Of a stretch of DNA of 64,000 bases, positions 24,350 through 35,527 are shown one piece after another; positions within the stretch are counted from its first letter, which is position 1; every line of letters starts with the position of its first letter. The position numbers were made by a program, and so were the translations under genes. Source of the DNA: Xenoacremonium recifei. Lineage: Eukaryota > Ascomycota > Sordariomycetes > Hypocreales > Nectriaceae. Under the pieces are notes generated by a model. It had not been told where the DNA came from and did not search any database. It saw only the letters and a program-made list of their open reading frames with translations. The DNA is taken from assembly GCA_012184525.1 (NCBI GenBank), contig WOFQ01000047.1, positions 230,719 to 294,718 on the forward strand, read 5' to 3'.

Positions 24350-24957
24350 TTGTTGAGCCTGCTGAACCTGTTGGGCTTGCTGCTGTTGCAATTGTTGCAT
24401 CATCTGAGGCTGTGTTGACATCCCTCCTTGGTTCATGGGGAACGCTTGCATCCCGCCCATCATGTAGTTCGGCGCAAAACTTTGGGGCGCGACCGTCGAG
24501 GGCACGACCTGGCCGTATGGCGCACCAGTGAATTGAGGTTGATACCCTGCCACTGAAGACATCGAGTTAGCACGTCGCGACCCGGGAGGAGAGGGGCAAT
24601 TGGATCCGGCGCAAAGCGCTCATCGCGTCGAACTGTAGGTCGGGCTGAAGCATCGGCACGCGTCTTGACCAAACACCAAACACCTATTCCGACATGGGGC
24701 AACTCACTCTGACCGTTGGCAGCCATATGTGGCATGCCAGCATTCTGCATCATGCCTGCAGGGCCGCCGGGCATCATCTGGGCGTTGGCGCCGGGACCAA
24801 AGGCTCCCTGGGGCGCCATGCCGGCGAACTGCTGCTGCTGCTGCTGCTGGTTGTACATGACCTGCTGGCCGGGCTGACCTCCGGGCTGCTGCTGGGGGAC
24901 GGCGTTGTTGAAGGGCGGAGCAGCATTGTTGCCAAAGGCATAGTTGGCGGAGTACAT
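23412..24957 (-). CDS. Glutamine-rich SS18/SSXT-like protein (SWI/SNF-associated candidate)
   Basis: Exons 24708-24957, 23850-24552 and 23412-23796; the introns (24553-24707 and 23797-23849) have GTGAGT and GTGCGT donors, giving 445 aa. The N-terminal half is Gln/Met/Pro/Gly-rich (QQQQQQQF, GGPAGMMQNAG) with a pure Gln run of 12-14. The one ordered block begins FALLLDINHELLYESIQIQ and ends LQQDYLQCMRRLQANLSYMA followed by ALADRK. I read this as an SSXT-type helix pair (compare SS18/GIF: a Leu-Leu-Asp start and an NLxYLAxIAD end) with a ~20-residue charged insertion. SS18-family proteins are SWI/SNF (BAF) subunits acting as coactivators. Fungal proteins of this kind are usually annotated glutamine repeat protein. 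The second intron splits a CAG codon within the block, and the join restores it exactly. The SWI/SNF role is inference. Confidence 0.65.
24320..24355 (-). repeat. CAG/CAA trinucleotide run encoding polyglutamine
   Basis: CTG/TTG triplets on the plus strand, that is CAG/CAA codons of the SS18-like gene, encode about 12 consecutive glutamines. A second shorter run lies at 24829-24853. Such tracts vary in length between strains. Confidence 0.9.
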
Positions 24958-25738
24958 GGTGATATTGATCGATCGCTATCGATGCGACCGGGATGCGGGA
25001 GGGCACGCGCGTGTGCGCGGCAACGGACGGCCGACAGCGGCGCGGCGAGGCGACGAGGGTGGTGACCTTTCGCTGGGATTCGCGGAGGCCGCACTGGGCT
25101 GGGCCGGGCTGCTTCGCGCGTCGGCTGGCTGGGCCCTGTCGCGATGGCTATTGGCGCAGTCGCAAACGCAGACGCAGACGCATGCGACAGGCTGCGGGCT
25201 GCGTTTCGGGGGCTGGCTGGCGGCTGGAGGCGGGAAGCTGGAAGGGCTCGTGGACGTGGATTAAGATTGGGGTTGGGATTGGGATTGGGATTGGAAAGCC
25301 TGGGATGGCGGTTTGACGAGACGGATCGGGTGGGGCCATCGTGCTGTTCGCGCTGGGTTGGCCGCGGCTGTAGTTATAAGACTCTCAGGTATAAACAAGG
25401 GACGTCGCAGCTCAATTTAAATCAAAGACCGAAACAAGTTTTGTTTTGTCGTGTTGCGGAAGACGGGTTATACAGGGAACAGCTTTTAATATCAAGCGCC
25501 ATAGGGTCGCTGCTGAAACCGTCATGGTGTTTGTGAGGTATGTATTCCGTATGTCGTGTAAGGGAGAGGAACAAGTGCATGGAGCCTCCCTATTTCTGTA
25601 GCCAAAAATTCGGTTAAAATAGAGAAATACCACATTCTTCGTCCACGAAATTGCAAGAGAGAGAACGCCCCAAGAAATATAAACCTCCTTTGGCACTCGG
25701 TAAAAAAGAAGACCAAAAGATCAAACAGCAAAAAGAAT
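24958..25738. other. Promoter region of the SS18-like gene
   Basis: GC-rich to about 25350, with a GACGCAGACGCAGACGC-like run near 25160 and a short GGGATTGGGATTGGGATT run at 25269-25295, then AT-rich to the tRNA. No supported gene. Confidence 0.5.
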
Positions 25739-25810
25739 TGATCATGGTGGGGATCGAACCCACAATCTTCTGGTTCGTAGCCAGACGCCTTGCCATTGGG
25801 CCACACGACC
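25739..25810 (-). tRNA. tRNA-Arg (anticodon ACG)
   Basis: 72-nt cloverleaf on the minus strand. The acceptor GGTCGTG pairs with CATGATC (two G-U pairs) and the discriminator is A. The anticodon stem TCTGG/CCAGA encloses the loop CTACGAA with anticodon ACG (read as ICG). The T arm is GTGGG-TTCGATC-CCCAC. Internal A box (TGGCCCAATGG) and B box (GGTTCGATCCC) are intact. No intron. Confidence 0.95.
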
Positions 25811-26846
25811 GATGTGCCGCCGAGCAAGATATTGGATATTGAGAAGCCAGGGAGAACCGACAGATCCACTCAAAGCTAGTCAGAGCCAAGTCCAGATGCC
25901 CAAGGAGAGAACCCGATACTAAATCAGAGGCAGAAAATCTCTTATTGTCGATCTACTGTCATCTAGGAGGCCGATAGGTTTGCATGACTGACAGCTGTTA
26001 GCTTGGGACTATACAGCCTTGCTCCAATTTCATCACATAGCACGGAATGCGCACCTTCGCATGACTGCGTGTGTGAAATAGTGAGGCTGAGGTTGGAAAA
26101 CAGAATTGGGAGAGAACTTATTATGAACTCCTGTAGCGAACATGAAATGGACACGTGGAAGAGGGAGAATAGAACATGAGAAGATCAAAACTTCGGGCAG
26201 TTTCGAAACTCAAAAGTCAATACGAAGCTCACGTGAATCCAGATCACTTTGTAAGGCAGGCACGAAGTAGGCAAATTTGGAACGAGCTGGTAGGTGTTAA
26301 TGTCGGTCACTCACTGCCTTCACATCACTTTCACGCTAGCAACTTCGTCTAGACATGACCCAGGACGTGTCTCCGACTGTACCATTGGCGACTAGTTGAC
26401 CGTCGTCAATTTATACCAGCTGGTGATACTTGGTTGAAGGTTGTACGTGAAAGCTGTTACCAAGCAGAGAAAGTTGTAATTTTGCTGCCAATTCCACCAA
26501 GAGATGGATAAATCAGGGGAATGCATAGCCGAGTCACAGTCTCGGCCCGCACTTATACCAGTCACTCCAGCGGTGAGGCAAGACGAGGAGTCATGAAGGA
26601 TTCCTGAACTTTGCTAGGAGCAAAACATGGGATGAAAGCGCCGTCATTAGAATCTTCGAAAACGGGATCCTGCATAGCGGTTTCACAGCAGCACCGGCGC
26701 GGCCCCACAAAACCCCGACACATCGAATTGATGACTCGACAATTCACCTCCCGCTCCGGCCTCGGGCCCGAAGTCGACTCCCATAAATATTTCCCGCCTT
26801 GCAGCTCAACGCCGAGCCTGCAGTCACCACCAATTGCCCGCCCACC
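25811..26846. other. tRNA 5' flank and his5 promoter
   Basis: AT-rich to about 26500 with no coding evidence. The last 320 nt contain three Gcn4/CPC1-like half sites (listed separately) and an ATAAATATT TATA-like element at 26783-26791, 56 nt before the his5 ATG. Confidence 0.55.
26531..26737. promoter_or_regulatory. Cluster of Gcn4/CPC1-type sites upstream of his5
   Basis: GAGTCAC at 26531-26537, GAGTCAT at 26588-26594 and ATGACTC at 26731-26737 match the half-consensus ATGACTCAT bound by Gcn4/CPC1/CpcA. Their position 110-320 nt before an amino-acid biosynthesis gene suggests cross-pathway (amino-acid starvation) control. Confidence 0.5.
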
Positions 26847-28170
26847 ATGTCGCCCTTCAACCTCGAGACCTGCGCCCGGCCCAACATCCTCAGCCTGCAG
26901 CCGTACCGCTGCGCACGGGAGTAAGTCCTGCTGTTTGTTGCAACCCCGCCAACCCCGCTCCCATGAGATTGACACTTCCAGCGACTACAAGGACGACGGC
27001 ACCAACGTGCTCCTCGACGCCAATGAGAACGCCTACGGGCCCTCGCTCGGCCGCGATGTTTCGAGTCCCGAGGCTCTCGACGTTGATTTGCTCGGCCTGC
27101 ACCGATATCCTGATCCGCACCAGGAGGCGCTGAAGACGCAGCTGTGTGCGCTGCGCAACACCCACGCCCACACGGACAAGGACATCACGCCTGCGAACCT
27201 CTTTGTTGGCGTTGGTAGTGACGAGGTCGTCGATGCCCTACTGCGCTGCTTCTGCGTGCCGGCGCGCGATCGCATCTTGACCTGCCCGCCCACGTATGGC
27301 ATGTACGCCGTGTCCGCACAGGTCAACGACGTCGGGCTTGTCAAGGTGCCGCTCCTCCCCGCGCCATCATTCGGCCTCGACGTTCCAACTGTGCTCTCCA
27401 CGCTATCAACCGAGCCGCACATCAAGCTGGTCTACCTCTGCACGCCCGGCAACCCAACCGGCTCGCTGATTTCCAAGGACGACATCCGCCAGGCCCTCGC
27501 GCACCCGACGTGGAACGGCGTGGTGGTGCTCGACGAGGCATACATCGACTTCGCCGACGACCCGAACGCCTCGCTCGCCGAGTGGGTGGCCGAGTTCCCC
27601 AACCTCGTCGTCATGCAGACGCTCTCCAAGGCCTTCGGCATGGCAGGCATCCGCCTCGGCGCAGCCTTCACATCGCCGCCCATCGCACGCCTCCTCAATG
27701 CCCTCAAAGCGCCCTACAACGTGTCCAGCCCAACCAGCGCCCTCGCCTCCTACGCCGTCTCCGACAAAGGCCTCGCCATCATGCGCGGCAACGTCGCCAA
27801 GCTGCTTGCCCAGCGCGACCGCCTGCTAAAAGAGCTCCCCACGGTGCCGGGCGTGGGCCGGTTGCGCGGCGGCACGGCGAGCAACTTCCTGCTGTACGAG
27901 ATGCTGGACGCGCAGGGCCGGCCCGACAATGTCACGGCGTTGGCGGTGTATGAGCGGCTGGCGGAGGATAAGGGCGTGGTGGTGCGGTTCCGGGGTAAGG
28001 AGCACGGCTGCGAGGGTTGTTTGCGCATCACGTTGGGCACTGAGCAGGAGGTCACACGCTTTCTCGATTCGTTGCGGAAAACGTTGGCGGAGGTGCGTGG
28101 TACTGAGGCTGCGGTCAATGGCGCTGAGGAGGAGAAAAAGGAGACGGCGGCAAACGATGTGATTGCATAG
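26847..28170 (+). CDS. his5: Histidinol-phosphate aminotransferase
   Basis: PLP enzyme of histidine synthesis, converting imidazole-acetol phosphate and glutamate to histidinol phosphate and 2-oxoglutarate. Exon 1 is 26847-26920 and exon 2 is 26982-28170; the intron has donor GTAAGT and acceptor TTCCAG, giving 420 aa. Seen in order: MSPFNLETCARPNILSLQPY, the substrate-binding LLDANENAYGPS, VGVGSDEVVDALLRCFC, PPTYGMY, the NPTG turn (CTPGNPTGSL), the cofactor Asp/Tyr (VVVLDEAYIDFA), and the PLP-binding Schiff-base lysine in QTLSKAFGMAGIRLG. Near the C-terminus comes the phosphate-binding RITLGT. A ~25-residue Glu/Ala-rich tail follows the fold. Length matches yeast His5 plus this tail. The ATG at 26847 (CCACCATGT) gives the conserved N-terminus; the longer unspliced ORF upstream is an artefact. 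Confidence 0.95.
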
Positions 28171-28621
28171 ACGAAGACTTACGACTACATCCGGCTCACC
28201 TTGGCTACGTATTTTACCTTGGCTATCCGGCATCCCATGGCGTATTCGAGACGGGAATCTTCACGATAGACAAAAAAGGGGGAATGGGTACATACATCCC
28301 CGGCTTAATAATAGAAAAATCTTTTCGTCTTTTTTTATGGAATCCATTTACTTTTCCTTCTTTTTCGCACATGCAATATCCAGTCCATGACACATCCTCT
28401 TACAAAGATCCCATACAGTGTGGTATACGTCCGTAGTCTAGATCAGGTTCCAAACTGCAGCTTGAAGCGGCTGCCGTCTCTATCCAAACGCCCCCATCTA
28501 GGCCGATGCCAGGTTAGTCTCAGCCCCCCAAATCGTATAAAACGTCTAAATCCATATATACTCAAACATCCAAAGACAGAAGGAAAGAAAAACGCCAAAA
28601 TCAGGGGAGAATTGTCGTTTC
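28171..28621. other. Convergent intergenic region his5 / GH76 gene
   Basis: AT-rich 3' flanks of two convergent genes; no coding evidence. Confidence 0.5.
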
Positions 28622-30165
28622 TCACGCCATCCCCAGCACAAGCATCGCAAAGCCAGCGCTAAGGGACACCCACCCAAGATTGGCATTGGCGGCGACGGCC
28701 GCATCCTCCGTGGCCGTCTCCGTGGGTTCGCTCGTGGCAGTCGCCGAGGGTGTTGTCGTCGAGGTGGCGTTGCTCAGGGGCACCCAGTTGGTATCGCGGA
28801 CGACCTTGATCTCGTCGCCCTTGAAGGGGGCCTTGGTGTCGTTGTACATCAAACCCTGGATGATCTCGAGCGCGCACATCTGCTGGCCCAGGCCCGGGTT
28901 GTTGTCATAGCCGGCCTCGTACCATCGCAGAGAGCATGTGGTGTTCCCCTTGCCGCCTGAACAGCCCCGAGCTGCTGCCTTGGCCGACGGGAAGAGCCAC
29001 TTCTCGACATCGTTTGTGAGCTGGGGTAGCAGCTTAATGGTGGCCCACATGTAGCGGCTCAGGTAGGCCTTGAAAGTGGTCATGTCGGAGTTGCAAGTGT
29101 TGACCGTCTCGCAAGCAGCCTCGTACATGACATTGGTCGAGTTGGGGAAGGGCGAGAAGAACCAGTCGGCACCTTGGAGCAAGTTCGAAGCGCGAGTCGC
29201 CCACTTGTCGTCGCCCGTGTAATCGGCCAGGATTGCACAACCGTACATGTAGATGCCGCTGGTGTAGGTGAAGGAATTGTGGTTGACCTCGCTGCAGTTG
29301 TTGGTCGAGTCAGCGCCGTCGTAAACGTGGTAGTTCTTCTGGTCGATGAAGCCGATGTCGTTAGACCAGTCCCAAAGCTTCTCGGCCCAGTCAAGGTACG
29401 TGCTGTTGCCGGTAGCGCGGGCCATTCGAGCGGCGATCTGGAAGAAGCCGCCATTGCTGACCGAGTTCTTGTAGTTCATGCCGTTGGGATTGCTGGGGTA
29501 GATTTGCCATAGCAGGCCACCGCCACAGTAGGACGTATTCCAGCGGCTCAGCAGGTTGTTGAAGACATTGGCTCCGAGATCCAACCACGAGGGCAGGGTC
29601 GCGTTGGGTTGGGGAAAGTTTCGCTCGGCAGCAGTGATGACATCTGAGCCCCAAAAGAACAGATCGTCGTTGCCCTCCTCGTCGGCGTGGTCTGCTGGCA
29701 TGTAGTCGAGATTCGCACCCATGTTTGGAGAAGCCAGCAGGGCCTGGATGACGATGTCGTTGTAGGTGGGATCTTGAGTGTAGTGATAGTAGTCCAACAT
29801 GGAACCCCAGAGGGCTCCCGCTACCCACCAGTAGTAGGGATCTTGGAGATCACCGACTTGCTAAGGACGGGTCAGTCTGGCCCATGAGCTTTCATAGATG
29901 TCCAATGACCTACCTCGGGATTCGACGAGACGTTTCCATTGTAGTACTCCAAGGCCCCGTGGGCAATGGTGGCCGCAATATTTCGGATGGAGTCTGTATC
30001 CCCGCTGTTAGCCTCCATGGGGACCTAAGACGTGGGTTGCAGATCACACATACAAGTATCAGAGATGTTGAGCGTGTTAGGGTGCATAATGGTCTCCGAG
30101 ATGACAGATTCCGCCAAGCCCATGGCGGGTGCCAATGAGGCGAGCAAGCTGACAGAGAGCTTCAT
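28622..30165 (-). CDS. GH76 endo-1,6-alpha-mannosidase, DFG5/DCW1-type GPI protein
   Basis: Plasma-membrane or wall enzyme thought to transfer GPI-anchored wall proteins onto beta-glucan. Exons 30054-30165, 29914-29993 and 28622-29860; the introns are 60 and 53 nt, giving 476 aa. A signal peptide is evident (MKLSVSLLASLAPAMGLAES). The GH76 body carries the paired acidic residues (GNDDLFFWGSDV), LWDWSNDIGFI, FTYTSGIYMYGCAILADYTG and several N-glycosylation sequons. The C-terminus has a Thr/Ser stalk and a hydrophobic tail (GWVSLSAGFAMLVLGMA), as for GPI attachment. The first two exons are small but join in frame (SDTY-SIRNIAATIAHGALEYYNG, NPE-QVGDLQDPYYWWVAGALWG), and the latter segment is well conserved in the family. 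It starts a run of cell-surface genes extending to 38.8 kb. Confidence 0.93.
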
Positions 30166-32575
30166 GGCGAGCTTTCTTGTGTGTGCGATGGCGAGGACTG
30201 AAGAAAGAGGGCGGTGTCGATCAACGACGAGCTCAAGCAGAATGAAGGTCGGGGTGGGATTTTTGGCCAGCCACGAGGAGGGCTTTCGTGTGGGAGGATT
30301 ATAACAGCTGGTATTTTAGACTTTGGTGAGCCGCGCACAGAAGCAGCTGAAAAGAATGAGAAAGAAGTCAAAAGGGACGCGAGGCCGTCGAATGGCCGAG
30401 GAATGGACGAGGCGCTGCGAGAGGCTGGAAGCTCTCCGTTCGCGGTATGCGGCTCCTGAGTTAGGCGTGTCTTATCGCTCGCACGCAGCAAAGCAAAGCA
30501 AAGCCTCCACCACGGTGTAGGTTTGAGAGTGAGACCTTCCGGCAGAGTACGTCAGATTGCCGTCAAGGTGTATGAGGATGCAAGTATCCTGATCATACAA
30601 TGGGAGGTGTGGAGGGAGGAGAAGGTGGGAGAAGGAGACAAAGAGCTGAAAAGCTGGAGGATGGATGGATGGATCAACAAGCGCAGCCGCCCTGCATGAA
30701 TGAATGAAAGTACCTGCAAGGCACAGAACAGACGACAAGGTACCAGACCCAAGCTGAGAGCGAAAAAGAAAGGAAAAAAGCGAGCCGGATCCACGCCCAG
30801 CGCGATAAGTCGAAGGCTATACGAGCTGCTGACGGGACGAGATGTCGAGAAACACGGCCAAGCTGGGCTAGCACTGCGCAGAACCGGGCTTGGGGGCTAT
30901 TAATAACGGGCGATTTTGGGACCTTAGGGCTGGGAGACTCCAGCCATATCGAGGCTGCTCCAGCTGGGCAAGGTCCAGGCCTCTGATAGACAGACAGATC
31001 AGCGGCCATCCCCTGAAAACGGAGCCGGGGTGCCTCCGCAGGCGGGATCTACTCTCTCCTGGGGAACGAGGAGGAGTGAGTGGCCAGCAGACGCGCGGGA
31101 GGACGATCTGGTTCGACGTCCGGCTGTTTCGTTTCGCCGCGCGCCAAACATGTTTATTCGACTCCGTACTCGACTCCATGCTCCTTGGATAAATAGTAGG
31201 AGAAGTCGTTGCTGAGAAACCTGTAGGGGGTGCGTCGCCAAGTGTCTGCCCAGCCTTTCTTTGATTGCTGTTTTGCTGACACTGCAGCAACGCCGCCGCC
31301 GCCGCCACGGTGATGGCGCTACTACTGCCCGTATCTCAGCGTCGGCCGTCGCCCAAGATTTGCTCCTCGTGTTGCCCTGATTATGATTGCATCGCTTGCC
31401 GTGAGCCGTCCGTCCCAGCGCCAGCCCTGCCAGGGTTCCCGCCCCGACCCGGCCTGGCCTGGCGCCTTTTTCACCACCCCCTGCGCTCGGAAGTCCCGCC
31501 AGGAGTGACCATCGCATCGCATCGCATCGCATCGTCCAGACGTGAAACGTGCCCAGGTCGAACGTGAAACATGCTGCCATGCTGCTCCTCCGCGAGAGAG
31601 GCAGCCTGGCTCAGGTAGATTGAGGCATCATCGCTCGCCTGCCCGATTCCCTCTGGACGTCGGCCGATGTTCGTCTGGAGTCTTTCGGTGGCACAATCTG
31701 GGGGGCTGTCATCTTGACAGATTCAGGCACAGCGTCAGGCTCTAGCGTTTCACTCAGGGGGGTCGCGAAAAAGCCACGAGCGGGATGCAATCTGCAAGCC
31801 TGTCAGAGGCCAGGAGTGAGTCTTTTGGACTTTTGTGTCGCGTTGGGCTGACTCAGACACGTGGAGAAGCCTATGCCATGCATCCCGGCAAGTTTCGTCC
31901 GCGACCTACCCTATAAGATTCTTTCTTTCTTTCTGATTTCGTGTTGCCACTGAAAATAAAGACTGTGGCTTGTGACATTTCACAATTCGTACGATACTTT
32001 CCTCCTCTTGCTGGACACGTACCCGACTCAATTGACACGTTTCAACTTCAAGGCCACCTTCTTGGTTGTTGGCGGAGTGAATGACGGTGACGCCTGTAAA
32101 ATATGAGTCCATCTAGAAAGTATGGTTCGCGAATACCATACCCAAATACACACCCTGATAGGAATCCGATACATACAAGTACATCCCTCAATCGGCAAAT
32201 CTACGTCAATGCCGGACCATGACGAATGTTGTCTCGGCACTAGCTCCGACAGGAACTCCCGCGAGCGCCTCAATCGACGCGATCTCCAACGAAGAAAGGC
32301 GCGTCACGAGTCTTCATTCCTCCCAGAACGACGTGTTTAAGAGGTTCAACGGCAAAGTCAGCCATTTTGAAACTCCAGGAGCTCTTCTTCCGTGTACTCT
32401 GCAGATAGAGGATGTCTAATGCCTACCTATGCGAGGCCCTCATATGATCGAAACCCAAAGCAAGCCAGAAACGGGGTATATCCGTCAAATACCAAATGCA
32501 CCAACTCCAGAAATGCATGTCATGACCCATCACAAGTCGTCCCCCTCCTCGGATACCACCATCCCACACCAAATC
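30166..32575. other. Promoter of GH76 gene and 3' flank of surface-protein gene
   Basis: 2.4 kb without a supported gene. Short simple repeats occur: GGATGGATGGATGG at 30659-30672, ATCGC x about 5 at 31511-31534, and TTCTTTCTTTCT near 31920. ORFs in 30.9-31.6 kb on both strands are GC-driven and mutually contradictory. Confidence 0.5.
31511..31534. repeat. ATCGC pentanucleotide repeat
   Basis: Nearly five perfect copies of ATCGC. Confidence 0.9.
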
Positions 32576-33379
32576 TCATGGAATCACCATAGCCATCATC
32601 ATCGCAGCCCCCATTACAACACCCCTCCACCGGCCTTCAAGCCTCATCCCGCCTCCCGTCTTTGTCTGCACGGGAATCGTGACCTCGCCCGACGCCGCCG
32701 CGACTGTAGCATCAACTGCACCGGTCACCGACACTCCCCACGCATCATCCGTAGCCTGCGGCGTGCCCGCCAGCGTCAGCACGCCCCATTGTACCTCACG
32801 GCCAGTGAATGTCGATGTCCAGGATACCTGCGTGGGCCCTGCGACGAGGCCTTCCGTGAAGCCGGAGCAGTAGCTCGAGTAGCCGGAGCAGGTGGCGGCG
32901 CGGGTGCCGTTGAAGGCGCAGGCGAGGTCGGCGATGCTGTCGAGGGTTAGGGCGTGAAGAGATGCAAGCTCAAAAGGGAGGCAGGCGTACTATGTGGATG
33001 TGTATGTGCCGTGGAATATCACTGTATCGGGCCCTTCAACGAGTATGAACGGGAACTCGAGCGAGAGATCGCATGTCGGAGGGTTCTCATCCGGACAGAA
33101 GATGGTGTAGGTCGTTTGATGCACCGTCGTATTCTGCAGTGCGCAACTGTCAGTCTCGCAATCGTTTTCTTCTGCCAGAAATACACTCACACTCGCAATG
33201 ACACTCCCGCGCACCAGCGACCACGATTTGGCGTCATAGTACGGCAGGAAGATGGGCGCCGTGGTGATGCCCGACGCCGCAGCCGTGACAGTCGCCGACG
33301 CCGTCTCGTGAGAATCGGAGGCTGCGACTCCGCGCAAAGTCGCTATCAGCAGCAGGTGGAGGAGGAGGAGGGCGAACAT
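32576..33379 (-). CDS. GPI-type secreted surface protein A (paralogue of the gene at 34732)
   Basis: Family not named. Exons 33191-33379, 32991-33133 and 32576-32936, giving 230 aa. The N-terminal signal peptide is MFALLLLHLLLIATLRGVAA. The mature part holds FLPYYD, TTYTIFCP, FILVEGPDTVIFHGTY and paired cysteines (LACAFNGTRAATC), then a Thr/Ala region and a hydrophobic C-terminal tail (VVMGAAMMMAMVIP) suggesting a GPI anchor. Intron 1 (33134-33190) is 57 nt, a multiple of 3 with no stop; its removal is supported by GTGAGT, CTGAC and CTGCAG and by better fit to the paralogue. Intron 2 (32937-32990) splits a TAC codon as TA|C, exactly as in the divergent neighbour. The two share ASV/IAS, TTY-x3-CP, ILv-x-GP-x-TV and the following ACxx cysteine. 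Probably a cell-wall or membrane-anchored glycoprotein; no enzymatic motif is seen. Confidence 0.75.
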
Positions 33380-34731
33380 GGCCGATCAGCAGGGATCAGC
33401 GGCGATGCAGCAGAACGTCGTCCATCACCCACCCGCCTGATCGTCTCTGGAACCGTGGATGTTGAAGAGAAAAAGGACGAGGTTTCGAAGATGGAGAGAG
33501 AACAAGAAGCGGAGGAGAGGAGGCCCCTGCCGGTTTGCCGTCTTGCGGTGTCTTGGCTCTTGGCTTGGCTCTTGGCTGGAGTTGGACGATGCCGAGTGCC
33601 AAGCCTGGCAAGGCAAGCCTGGCCGCTTGACTCCGTTCTTGTTTAATCGCCCGGCCATTTATTTCCTTTCTGGTGGGAAGATGCGAGGAGATACTTACCT
33701 ATATAGACGTATATATATATATAAGTGTCTATGTATCCATAGCTCAAGCTCTGAAGACATTGAAATAAAGCAGACGAGTCAAAGCAACGCACACAATCTG
33801 GCAACTCTCACCGCGAGTTGAGACACTCACCTCGCCTATCCTCGCAAATCTCGACTAACAACACCACCACCTCGGTCCCTAAATCTTGGTGGGGTTGCTT
33901 CCACTCCTTTTAGCGCTCCTCCAAATTTCCAGAACAAGTCGAGTTTGACTTTTCCACATAGATCGTCGTTGTTAATTACAAGAACAACACCCTGAGAGTC
34001 TCGCGATGCACTCTCTTAGACCCCCACGACTTCAACCCAGATCGCATCAGTGCATCAGCAACACTGCCCAGACCACATGCTCTCTTTCATCATGAGCCTT
34101 AGGTCCCTCCGCTGACATCAACCCCCCTCTTCAGCCCATCACGCTAGAACGCGCCACATCCCGTCCGCTCCAGCTAATCGTCTTACATGCCCATCACTGT
34201 CATTGCCAAAACCCCTCCTCACGCAAATATTGTCCATCTCGTCTCCAGCTTGCCCATCATGCGTCTCCCCTTCGTGAGATTGACTCCCGCGAAGCTCCCT
34301 CCCCCAACCCAATCGGAGTGTTTCCCTGGCCATCCGCATCCCTGCTTCCGCCCAAGCTTACTTAACGGTCCTTCTCGCGATGGGGGCTGTCTGGCACTGA
34401 CTGACTGGTCGGCGGCCTTTTAGGCGCCGTCGCACCATGCGCCAGGCCGAGGATCCTTCAAAAAGCGCCCCATCCCATCCTCCTGTCCGTCGCGCTTTGC
34501 TGGTTCTCCCATAATAATCTCGGGTGATCACTCTCTTTTCCTTCTCTGTACATCATCGCGCTCGCTCTCTTCGTCTTCTTCGTCCGTCATCGCTGGCCGT
34601 CGTCCTTGTAGCCCAGTCATTCGTTCCTTCGTCCGTCTTACAAACATCAACTCCGGACTTGTTGACCCGGTCCTCTCGTTCGATTCCAACCCTGTGTATA
34701 TTTCACCGACATAACAATACCTCAAATAGCA
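33380..34731. other. Shared divergent promoter of the two surface-protein paralogues
   Basis: 1.35 kb between divergent paralogous genes. It includes an AT dinucleotide run (33700-33725) and a pyrimidine-rich segment before the right-hand gene. The minus-strand and plus-strand ORFs at 33.4-33.8 kb show no conserved features. Confidence 0.5.
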
Positions 34732-35527
34732 ATGGCTCGCTCGCTCGCTCTCCTCGCTCTCACTGGCGCCGTCGTGGCTGCCCAGACCACCACGGTTGTC
34801 GACCTCTTCGTCCCCATGGCCGACGACCAGAAGCTCCTCGCCTCTGTCGTTGACGTCGGTTCCGATGCCACCACCTACGCCCTCCAGTGCCCCAAGGGCG
34901 GCAACTGTGGCGTTACCAAGGGCCAGATCCTCATCCAAGGCCCCTCGACTGTCTCAATGGCCATAACCTACAACGAATACGACGGTACCGCCGTCTAGTA
35001 CGTCTTGCCCGAACTATAGACTCTGCCCTAAGATCGCCTGAGCTAACGAGCGTAGCACCGAGAACATTGCCTGCAACATGGAGCCCAAGCAGGACGTCAT
35101 CACCTGCACTGTCAGCGAGTCTGCCTCCGATTCTGCTACTGTCGAGTCAACGGCAACCGTCGTCTCGACCACTGGCTACAGCCGCTTCTTGCAGCCCGTG
35201 ACCGTCACCGCCGGAGCCGAGAAGCTCTCGGCTGCTCCGGGCTCTACCGTCACTCAGTCGGCCCCGTCGACTGCTCTGTCAACTGCTGTTTCGACCACAC
35301 TGACCACGGCTACCGGCGCGACTGCGACTGGCAGCTCCAACAGCTCGGCGTCTGCCTCCGGCTCCGGCTCCGGCTCTGGAAGCAGCGCCGCTACAGCTTC
35401 TGGGTCTGGTACCGCTGCCTCTTCAGCCTCAGCCAGTGCCACTGGTAATGCCGCTGCCTCGTTGGTTACCCAGAATGCCATTCTCGCTGGCGCTGCTGCC
35501 ATCCTTGGCGGTGCCATGATGCTGTAA
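34732..35527 (+). CDS. GPI-anchored Ser/Thr-rich surface protein B (paralogue of the gene at 32576)
   Basis: Exon 1 is 34732-34997 and exon 2 is 35056-35527, giving 245 aa; the donor is GTACGT and the acceptor GCGTAG (an earlier AACGAG would shift the frame). Signal peptide MARSLALLALTGAVVAAQ. A ~110-residue N-terminal domain carries TVVDLFVPMAD, LLASVV, TTYALQCPKGGNC, ILIQGPSTVSMAITY and IACNMEPKQDVITC, with four cysteines likely forming two disulfides. A Ser/Thr/Gly/Ala stalk follows (repeats of SGSGSGSS type), and the hydrophobic C-terminus (AILAGAAAILGGAMML) fits a GPI signal. The long stalk is typical of wall-displayed proteins. It is transcribed away from its shorter paralogue and shares its intron phase (TA|C). 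Fungal GPI proteins of this type are common, but I know no assigned function. Confidence 0.82.
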
